Below are positions 1-6,600 of a stretch of 7,094 nt of DNA, piece after piece. Made by a program: the position numbers and the translations under genes. Origin of the DNA: Kiritimatiellia bacterium (GTDB lineage Bacteria > Verrucomicrobiota > Kiritimatiellia > RFP12 > UBA1067); the NCBI GenBank assembly GCA_017628165.1, contig JAGBZQ010000085.1:1-7094 (forward strand), written 5' to 3'. The notes beneath the pieces were generated by a model, which had not been told where the DNA came from, searched no databases, and worked only from the letters and a program-made list of their open reading frames with translations. The stretch's first letter is position 1; each line of letters starts with the position of its first letter.

Positions 1-19
1 AAATATTGAAAATTTGGTT

Positions 20-96
20 GGACCCGTAGCTCAGTCGGTCAGAGCAGGTGACTCATAATCTCCGGGTCGTGGGTTCAAGTCCCGCCGGGTCCACCA
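20..96 (+). tRNA. tRNA with anticodon CAU (elongator Met, or Ile2 read after lysidine modification)
   Basis: A complete cloverleaf can be folded. The acceptor stem is 20-26 with 86-92 (seven Watson-Crick pairs), the D-stem 29-32 with 42-45, the anticodon stem 47-51 with 59-63, the anticodon loop 52-58 (CTCATAA, anticodon CAT at 54-56), the variable loop 64-68, and the T-stem 69-73 with 81-85 around a TTCAAGT loop. A93 is the discriminator base and CCA is encoded at 94-96. It is not the initiator: the first pair is G-C and the anticodon stem lacks three consecutive G-C pairs. Elongator Met and Ile2 share the CAU anticodon. The C4-G69 and C5-G68 pairs favoured by the lysidine synthetase TilS are present, and the anticodon arm resembles E. 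coli ileX from memory, so Ile2 is a real option. One oddity is a T-T mismatch (49/61) in the middle of the anticodon stem. Its promoter lies outside the window. Confidence 0.96.
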
Positions 97-190
97 TCTT
101 TTCAGGTTTATAACTTGTAAATATTAGGTAGATAACTGTAGATTACTTGCATGGGTTGATTGGCTTCGGATTTGCTATACTGTTTGGGCT
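97..190 (+). other. AT-rich spacer between tRNA and dnaB
   Basis: No gene is visible in these 94 bases. No convincing hairpin plus T-run terminator follows the tRNA. Weak -10-like hexamers occur (TATAAC at 109-114, TAGATT at 139-144, the latter 18 bases after TTGTAA), but the best promoter element is the extended -10 next to the dnaB start, listed separately. Confidence 0.6.
156..181 (+). promoter_or_regulatory. Candidate dnaB promoter with extended -10 element
   Basis: TGC followed by TATACT (173-181) is an extended -10 element differing from the TATAAT consensus at one position. A -35 is poor: TTGATT at 156-161 leaves only a 14-base spacer. Extended -10 promoters are known to tolerate a weak -35. 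The predicted start site, about seven bases after the hexamer, falls at roughly 188-190, almost on the ATG at 191. No Shine-Dalgarno sequence precedes that ATG, so the transcript may be leaderless. This is read by eye from the sequence. Confidence 0.5.
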
Positions 191-1684
191 ATGCAAGATT
201 TGAAGACACCACCGCACAATATAGAGGCTGAGCGCGCAGTTCTCGGCTCGATTCTTCTTGATACCACAGGTCGTGGCGACGAGCGCATTATGGATTTATG
301 CCTTACTTCCGGGATTACTCCCGAGACATTCTATGATCCGCGCAACAAGACGATATTTTCAACGATGCTCCTGCTAAACCGCCTTGGGAAGCCGCTTGAC
401 GCGCTGATGCTCATTGAAAATCTTAGAGTGGATTCAAAGATTGATTCTGTGGGCGGAGTTGCGTATATTCAGTCGCTTATAGACCAAACTCCCACAAGCG
501 CGCACGCAGAGCATTATATCGAAATTATTCGCAGCAAGCACTTGAGACGCGTGATGATTGAGCGCGCCACCAAGGTTGTGGAGAAGTGCTATGACGAGGG
601 CGAGTGGCCGGATTCGCAGGCCGTTCTGGGTGAAGCAGAGAAGGCGTTTCTTGAAATCGGAGTCAAGGGTGACGGCACGATGGCATGGGATGCCGCCGTC
701 AATCAGAGCTTCAACCGTCTTAATGCGATGTTCGCTTCCAATGGCTCCACGTTCGAGGGCCTCTCTACGGGACTTACGCATCTTGACGAGAAGCTTCAGG
801 GCCTCAAGAAGTCGGAGATGATCGTCATAGCGGCTCGTCCGTCTGTCGGGAAGACATCGCTTGCCATGAACATTGCCGAGAGTTGCGCGCTTGGGCTTAA
901 TATGAACAATGTTCCCGTCAAGTGCGATGGCGGCAAGCGCCATCCTGTGATGATTTTTTCGCTTGAAATGCCAGTTGAGGCGCTGACGAACAGAATGGTG
1001 GCTGGCCGCGCTCAGATCAATACATGGCGGCTGAATCGCAATCTTTGCGCCAAGGCTGAGAAGAATCAGCTCATGCAGAATCTTTTCATCGCCGCTGGCG
1101 AGCTCAAAGAGGCTCCGATATATGTGGACGATTCGGCTGGTCTTGATATTATGGATCTTCGCGCGCGTGCGCGCCGCGCAAAGAAGCAGTATGGCATCGA
1201 GCTTATCGTGATCGACTATCTTCAGCTCTGCACGTGCCGAGAGGCTGCGCGGCAGGGAGGCCGACAGATCGAGGTTGGAATGATTTCGCAGCAGATCAAG
1301 GCGATGGCCAAGGAGCTCAAGATTCCTGTGATCGTGCTTTCACAGCTCTCGCGTGCAAACGAACAGCGTGGCGACAAGTTTGAGCGCCCGAAGCTTTCCG
1401 ATCTTCGCGATTCTGGCGCGATCGAGCAGGATGCTGACGTGGTGTTTCTTCTCAGGCGTCCTTCGCGAACGCCTTCTGACCCGGATTCGGGCGATGAGCG
1501 GCTCGCTATCATCGATGTGGCCAAGAACAGAAACGGCGAGACAGGCGAAGTGCAGGTGAATTTCGTGCGCGAATACACGCGCTTTTTCGATCGTGAAATC
1601 CATTCTGACGCTATTACGAATCAGACATCGTCTGAAATTCCGCCAGAGCCGAACGAGGAGTATCTGCAGGATCCGATGTTTTAA
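191..1684 (+). CDS. dnaB: Replicative DNA helicase DnaB
   Basis: This is the hexameric 5'-3' helicase that unwinds DNA at the replication fork using ATP and binds primase through its N-terminal domain. The protein has 497 residues, close to the usual 450-500. The N-terminal domain opens with the family motif PPHNIEAERAVLGSILLD (residues 7-24), which fixes the ATG at 191 as the start. The RecA-like C-terminal domain has the Walker A motif ARPSVGKTS (215-223, K221), the catalytic glutamate in FSLEMP (E259), Walker B in LIVIDYLQL (D342), the sensor-like segment VIVLSQLSR (380-388), and the K/R finger segment AKNRNGETG (444-452). Compared with E. coli DnaB from memory, about 13 extra residues lie between the Walker A helix and the E259 strand (within 232-253), and a Cys-x-Cys (C347, C349) sits in the DNA-binding loop after Walker B. 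No RBS is seen. The C-terminal tail is acidic. No intein is present. Confidence 0.97.
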   Translation: MQDLKTPPHNIEAERAVLGSILLDTTGRGDERIMDLCLTSGITPETFYDPRNKTIFSTMLLLNRLGKPLDALMLIENLRVDSKIDSVGGVAYIQSLIDQTPTSAHAEHYIEIIRSKHLRRVMIERATKVVEKCYDEGEWPDSQAVLGEAEKAFLEIGVKGDGTMAWDAAVNQSFNRLNAMFASNGSTFEGLSTGLTHLDEKLQGLKKSEMIVIAARPSVGKTSLAMNIAESCALGLNMNNVPVKCDGGKRHPVMIFSLEMPVEALTNRMVAGRAQINTWRLNRNLCAKAEKNQLMQNLFIAAGELKEAPIYVDDSAGLDIMDLRARARRAKKQYGIELIVIDYLQLCTCREAARQGGRQIEVGMISQQIKAMAKELKIPVIVLSQLSRANEQRGDKFERPKLSDLRDSGAIEQDADVVFLLRRPSRTPSDPDSGDERLAIIDVAKNRNGETGEVQVNFVREYTRFFDREIHSDAITNQTSSEIPPEPNEEYLQDPMF

Positions 1685-1707
1685 TCCGGGATAGAGGAAA
1701 TTTGCCA

Positions 1708-1737
1708 TTGACATACCTACTCGAAAGTATGTATAAT
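1708..1737 (+). promoter_or_regulatory. Efflux operon promoter (near-consensus sigma-70 type)
   Basis: TTGACA at 1708-1713 and TATAAT at 1732-1737 are both exact consensus hexamers, separated by 18 bases. The predicted start site, about seven bases after the -10, is 1743-1745, and the repressor ATG is at 1745. The mRNA would therefore begin at or within a couple of bases of the start codon. The strength of the promoter fits an operon held off by a repressor whose operator covers the spacer. No other promoter is likely further down, because the following genes overlap or nearly abut. Confidence 0.85.
1711..1732 (+). promoter_or_regulatory. Inverted-repeat operator, AcrR-like
   Basis: ACATAC (1711-1716) and GTATGT (1727-1732) form perfect 6-base inverted arms separated by 10 bases, with two further symmetric pairs inside (1718/1725 and 1720/1723). 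The element lies between and partly within the -35 and -10 hexamers, so a bound dimer would block RNA polymerase. The E. coli AcrR box, as I recall it, has the same ACATAC and GTATGT arms with the same 10-base spacing. The adjacent gene encodes an AcrR-like repressor, so autoregulation is the natural inference. Confidence 0.75.
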
Positions 1738-1744
1738 ATGCGCC

Positions 1745-2392
1745 ATGCCGAGAAGAACTAAAGCCGATGCAGAAAGGACCCGCGAGAAAATTCTTGCGAG
1801 CGCTCTTTCTCTTTTCGCGAAAAACGGTTATGAGCATACCACTTTCAGCGATATTGCACAGCGCCTTAAAATGACAAAGGGTGCTGTGTATTGGCATTTT
1901 AAGTCCAAGGACGCTCTTCTTATAGCTATAGTGAACGAGATGCTCGAAAGTTTCAGGCGTGAAATTCTATCGCTTCTCCCGGAGGGTGAGACCTCGTTTG
2001 CGAAGCTTTCATTCCCGGTGGTGGCCAGCATGATGGTGCGCCACGCCGTGAGGACGGTTTCAGATGCCAAGCGTTCGGCTTTTTTCATTTTGATCCATGA
2101 GCGCATCAGCTGGACGTCTACTTCAATGGAGAAGGTTCGTGAGGATCTTCTCAAGGGCAAGAAGAGCGGCCCATGGGAGGCCTTTGCGGCAGCTGTCGAA
2201 AATGACATCAAGGCCGGGCGGGTGAAATGCGGTGTCAGCCCGAAGGAAATAGCCAGCTGCTGCCTTGCGCTGTGGGAAGGCCTTACAAGATCGCATATAG
2301 CACATTTTCTCGAATGCGACCTGGCGGAGACCTTAACGAGGGCCTACTCCGCCATTTGGCGTGATATTTCAAATCAAGAAGGAGTGAAATGA
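1745..2392 (+). CDS. TetR/AcrR-family transcriptional repressor of the efflux operon
   Basis: This is a one-component regulator: an N-terminal helix-turn-helix binds the operator, and a C-terminal ligand and dimer domain releases it when an inducer binds. The protein has 215 residues, the same length as E. coli AcrR as I recall it. Residues 1-60 match the TetR DNA-binding domain, with ADAERTREKILASALSLF (8-25), NGYEHTTFSDIAQRL (27-41) and the recognition-helix segment MTKGAVYWHFKSKDALL (43-59). GAVYWHF is the typical AcrR/TtgR form. The C-terminal 150 residues are helical and weakly conserved, as expected. The ATG at 1745 matches the usual N-terminus (basic residues followed by the AER..RE.IL helix). 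It has no Shine-Dalgarno sequence, because the promoter -10 ends only seven bases upstream. It is the first gene of the operon rather than divergently transcribed, and its stop overlaps the adaptor start. The ligand is unknown. Confidence 0.93.
   Translation: MPRRTKADAERTREKILASALSLFAKNGYEHTTFSDIAQRLKMTKGAVYWHFKSKDALLIAIVNEMLESFRREILSLLPEGETSFAKLSFPVVASMMVRHAVRTVSDAKRSAFFILIHERISWTSTSMEKVREDLLKGKKSGPWEAFAAAVENDIKAGRVKCGVSPKEIASCCLALWEGLTRSHIAHFLECDLAETLTRAYSAIWRDISNQEGVK
2379..2384 (+). promoter_or_regulatory. Ribosome binding site of the adaptor gene
   Basis: AAGGAG lies inside the end of the repressor gene. Two ATG codons follow in frame: 2389 (4-base gap) and 2392 (7-base gap). The second has the more usual spacing, so the true start may be Met2, which changes the protein by one residue only. 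The overlap with the repressor stop (ATGA or TGATG) suggests translational coupling. Confidence 0.8.
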
Positions 2393-3600
2393 TGGACAAT
2401 TCAGAAAAGAAGAGCAACGCGTCTGTAGTTGGAACCGCAATGGGCGTATTGGTGCTGGTGGCGGCATCGGTCGTCGGAGGATGGGTGGCCTGCGATCTTT
2501 GGCCGAAGGAGGATCCAAAGATAGCTCCTCCGCCTCAGCAGAAGCCGAGCGTGGCCGTGATGCCCGTTGCTAAGCGCACGTACAATCTTCCTGAGCGGTT
2601 CGTGGCCCATGCAGAGCCTGTTCAGGAAGTGGAGCTTCTTCCGCAGGTGGACGGGTATATCAAGGAGATTCTTTTCAAGGAAGGTGATATCGTCAAGGCC
2701 GGCGATGTCCTCTACGTTCTCGACGGAGAGCGCTATGAGGCGATCGTTAATCAGCGCAAGGCCGATCTCGCTGCTGCGGAGGCGGAGGAGCGCCGCTCCA
2801 TCCGGTACTGGGAGCGTATGCGCAAGGCTGATGCCCGCGGCGTGACGGAGCTTGAGCGCGATAACGCTGAAGCCGGAGCACAGTCCGCCAAGGCCGCCGT
2901 CATGCAGGCGAAGGCCAATTTGATAGTAGCTGAATATGACCTCAAGAAGACGCGCGTCATTGCTCCTATTTCTGGGCAGATCGGCAAGACTTCCGCTCAC
3001 GTAGGCGACTATGTTTCACCTTCCAAGGGGGCTCTTGCCCGAATCGTTCAGGTGGATCCGATGCGCGTTTCCTTCCCGCTCACCGACCGCGCTTACGTGT
3101 CCTGGCGCAATGCGCGCCTCAAAGGCAAGGCTCCCGACTACCGCATGCGCCTTGTGTTGCCTGATGGGAGCGAGTATCACGGAGAGGGCAAGTGGGCGTT
3201 CGACGACAATACGATGAGCAAGGATACCGCTACAATCATCATGCGTCTTGAGTTTCCGAATCCCGACAGGCTTCTTGTTCCCAATACATACGTCACTCTT
3301 CTCGTGGACGACAAGGCCCCGCCGGAGATTCCGTGTGTCCCGCAGCAGGCAGTTATGGATCTCCCCTCTGGAGACCGTGCGCTTTGGGTGCTGCGCGATG
3401 ATATGACGGTCGAGCAGCGCGTTGTTACCGTCGGGGAAATGAGCAAGGGCTTTATGCCTGTTTACAAGGGTGTGTCCACTGGCGAAAAGGTGGTTATTTC
3501 TGGGGTGTCTAAGCTTGCTACAGGGATGGCTGTTATGGTCGTTGAGCCTACCGACAATGACGATCTCAATCCTGAATACAAGTCTCCTGTAAAGGACTGA
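2389..3600 (+). CDS. RND efflux periplasmic adaptor subunit (membrane fusion protein, AcrA/MexA type)
   Basis: The adaptor connects the inner-membrane RND pump to the outer-membrane channel. The protein has 403 residues, typical of the family. A short basic N-terminus (K7, K8) is followed by a hydrophobic segment, about 17-35, ending in VACD. Residues 80-112 form the first half of the lipoyl/barrel-sandwich domain (EVELLPQVDGYIKEILFKEG, GDVLYVLDG). Residues 113-186 are an Ala/Glu/Arg-rich helical hairpin that contacts the channel. Residues 187-222 complete the lipoyl domain (TRVIAPISGQIGKTSAHVGDYV). About 223-308 is the beta-barrel, and 312-385 the membrane-proximal domain (VPQQAVMDLPSGDRALWVL, GVSTGEKVVISGVSKLATG). 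The hydrophobic segment may be an uncleaved anchor or a lipoprotein signal with cysteine 35, but Trp at -3 is not standard. It overlaps the repressor gene and lies 11 bases before the pump gene, so all three should be co-expressed. Confidence 0.95.
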   Translation: MMDNSEKKSNASVVGTAMGVLVLVAASVVGGWVACDLWPKEDPKIAPPPQQKPSVAVMPVAKRTYNLPERFVAHAEPVQEVELLPQVDGYIKEILFKEGDIVKAGDVLYVLDGERYEAIVNQRKADLAAAEAEERRSIRYWERMRKADARGVTELERDNAEAGAQSAKAAVMQAKANLIVAEYDLKKTRVIAPISGQIGKTSAHVGDYVSPSKGALARIVQVDPMRVSFPLTDRAYVSWRNARLKGKAPDYRMRLVLPDGSEYHGEGKWAFDDNTMSKDTATIIMRLEFPNPDRLLVPNTYVTLLVDDKAPPEIPCVPQQAVMDLPSGDRALWVLRDDMTVEQRVVTVGEMSKGFMPVYKGVSTGEKVVISGVSKLATGMAVMVVEPTDNDDLNPEYKSPVKD

Positions 3601-3605
3601 CGGAG
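3601..3605 (+). promoter_or_regulatory. Ribosome binding site of the RND transporter gene
   Basis: CGGAG directly follows the adaptor stop codon and sits six bases before the ATG at 3612. This supports that start and co-translation of pump and adaptor from one mRNA. Confidence 0.75.
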
Positions 3606-3611
3606 CAGAAA

Positions 3612-6600
3612 ATGAAGATTTTAATTAGAAAGTCAATTGATCAGATCAAGACGTTTTCGCGTACGTTCATTGAGCGTCCGCGATTCGCGATGGTCATTTC
3701 CATTGTTCTGACGCTGGCAGGCCTCATGGCCTATCACAAGTTGCCCGTTTCTCAGTATCCGCGCTTGACGCCTCCGTCAATTTCTGTTTCATACTCCTAT
3801 CCGGGCGCCAACGCCAAGGAGGTGATGAACACCGTGGCGATGCCGATCGAGGATCAGGTCAATGGCGTGGACGATATGCTCTATATGGTGGGCAGCTCGT
3901 CCGATGACGGCAACTACAATCTCAACATTTCCTTCGAGGTCGAGTCCGACCGCGACATGGACATGGTCAAGGTGCAGAACCGCGTAGCCCAGGCCGAGGC
4001 CAAGCTTCCTGCGGAGGTCAAGCAGCTCGGACGCCGCATCAGCGCCAAGTCAGAGGATATGCTCGGCTTTATGGCTCTGAGATCGCCTTCCGGTCGTCTT
4101 TCTCGCCTTCAGATCTCCGACTACATCTACAGCAACATCCAGCCCGTCCTCCTGCGCATCCCCGGCGTGGGCGACGCCACCGTCTACGGTCCGAAGCTCG
4201 CCATGCGCGTCTGGCTCGACCCGGACAGGATGGCGGCGCAGGGCCTCAACTCCGAGGAGGTCATAGCGGCCGTCTCCAGGCAGAACATCCAGGCGTCGGT
4301 GGGAACGGTGGGAGCCGCCCCGATGCCCGCAAACGGCGCGCACGTCTTTACCGTCACGGCCAAGGGCCGCCTCATGAAGCCTGAGGAATTCAACGAGATT
4401 GTGGTTCGCCGCGACAAAAATGGCGGTCTCGTACGCCTCAAGGACATCGCCCGCACGGAGATCGGCGAGGAGAACTACATGTTCTCCGGCCAGTTCAACG
4501 GCGAGAACTCCGTGATGATCGCGCTTCAGCAGAAGCCGGGCGCGAACGCCATCGAGACGATGGACCAGATCTACGAAACGTTCCGCGAGCTTGAGAAGTC
4601 CTTCCCCGAAGGGCTTGCGTGGGAGACTCCCTACGATGCCACAGAGTACGTCCGCGTCTGCATCGAGGAGATTCTCCTTACTCTTCTCATCACGTTCGCG
4701 CTTGTGGTTTTCGTGTGCTATCTCTTCCTTCAGGACTGGCGCGCAACGCTCATCCCGTGCCTCACGATTCCCGTTTCCCTCTGTTCGACGTTCATCCTCA
4801 TGGCGGTCCTCGGTTATTCCGTCAACATACTGACGCTGTTCGGCCTGGTTCTCGCCATCGGCGTTGTGGTGGACGACTGCATCGTCGTGGTGGAGCGCGT
4901 CCAGTTCCTCATCGAGACGCGCCGCCTCAACTCCAAGGAAGCCTCCATCCAGGCTATGAAGGACGTGACCGGCGCTGTCATCGCAACTACGCTCGTTCTT
5001 CTGGGCATATTCGTTCCGGTGGGCTTCATGAGCGGAATTACGGGCCGCATTTACCAGCAGTTCTCCGTGACGCTTTCCGCGGCGGTATGCTTCTCCACGG
5101 TCTGCGCGCTCACGCTTGCGCCTGCGCTCTGCTCGCTTCTCCTCCGCGAGGCGCGTCCCTTCAGGCACGGGCCGTTCGCGTGGTTCAACAAGGCGCTCGA
5201 GGCGTTCAAGGGCGTTTTTGTGGCTCTTGCGCGCTGGCTTGCCAACAGGATATTCCTTTCTCTCGTGCTCCTCGTTTTGACGGTGATGCTCACGATCCAG
5301 CTTTTCGTCAAGACTGAGACGGCGTTCCTTCCGGAGGAGGATCAGAGCGTCGTCTTCTGCGCCATGGAGATGCCGGAGGGCACCGCCCGCGACAGGACGC
5401 GCGACGTCGCCTTGAGGGCGGTTTCGATCCTGCGCACGCTCCCCGAGGTGGAGTCTGTGATGTCGATCACCGGCTGGGGCATGGTGGGCGGCCGCGGCGA
5501 GAACCTGACCTCGGTCATCGTGGACCTCAAGACGTGGGACAAGCGCAAGGATCCGGAGCAGCACGTCTCCAAGGTGCGCCCCAAGATAGAGAAGCTTCTC
5601 AACGAGACGGTCCCGGAGCCTTCCTGGAAGGTGTTCGCGCCTCCTGCGATTCCGGGCCTCGGCAACGCGAACGGCGTTTCGTTCCATCTCCAGAACAAGG
5701 TCAACATGGATGCCGTGGAGATGGAGAAGGTAATGAACGAGGTTCTCGCCAGGCTCAACACGAATCCGAATGTGATGGCGGCGTTCTCCGGCTTCAACTC
5801 CAGGACCCCGCACCTCAAGTTCAATCTGGACAGGACGAAGGCGGAGATGTTTCGCGTTCCGGTGGCCACGGTCTATTCGACGCTCCAGAACTACCTCGGG
5901 TCGCGCTACGTGAACGACGTGAACCTGGGAACGCAGGTGAATCGCGTTACCGTCTGCGCCGAGCCTGATTCGCGGGCCACTCCCGAGGATATCGAACGCC
6001 TCTATGTGCGTTCTGATACAGGTGCAATGATTCCGATCGGATCGCTCGGTACCGTGACGCGCGAGCTCGGTCCGCGCACCATCACCACGCGCGACAAGTA
6101 CATGTCTGCCGACATCACCGTCCTTCCCAGGCCGGGCGTCGCTTCTGGTACGGTAATGAACGAGATCCGCGCTCTTATGGAGAGCATTCTTCCGGATGGC
6201 TTCGGCTACCAGTGGTCCGGCCTTTCGTACCAGGAGGCTCGGAATGACGGCGCCGCGCTTCCGCTCATCCTTCTTGCGGTCTTTTTCGGCTACCTCTTCC
6301 TTGTGGCGCAGTACGAATCGTGGACGATTCCACTTCCGGTGATGCTTTCGATCTTCGTGGCCGTATACGGCGCTCTCATAGGGCTTAAGTACTTCGGTAT
6401 TTTGATGACGGGCGCGCCTTATCCGCTTTCCATTTATGCGCAGCTCGGCATTGTTCTTCTTGTGGGCCTTGCTTCCAAGAATGCGATTCTTATTGTGGAG
6501 TTCGCCAAGGACAAGCGCGAGGTGGAGAAGTATTCTGTGGTTGAGGCTGCGGCTTCCGCCGCCGGAGAACGCTTAAGGCCGCTTCTCATGACGGCGCTTA

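Noticed and set aside
1738..1740. ATG just downstream of the -10, upstream of the repressor start
   Set aside because: It is in a different frame from the repressor, and the TetR-family N-terminus matches the ATG at 1745.
1708..1761. Possible short leader peptide beginning TTG, preceded by GAGGA (1694-1698)
   Set aside because: The putative start is the -35 hexamer itself and lies upstream of the predicted transcription start, so it would not be on the operon mRNA.
1340..1897. A 185-codon minus-strand frame spanning the dnaB end, the promoter region and the repressor start
   Set aside because: It is antisense to two well-supported genes and their promoter/operator, and shows no recognisable domain.
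4619..5317. A 232-codon + strand frame overlapping the transporter
   Set aside because: It is a frame-shifted shadow of the same GC-rich stretch, with His/Arg/Gly/Ala-rich sequence, no motif and no ribosome site; the transporter frame is uninterrupted.
4050..5813. A 587-codon open frame on the minus strand inside the transporter gene
   Set aside because: It lies wholly antisense to a clear RND gene in the region of very high third-position GC, which removes the TTA, CTA and TCA triplets that would be antisense stops. Its translation is low-complexity Arg/His/Glu/Asp/Leu with no recognisable domain.
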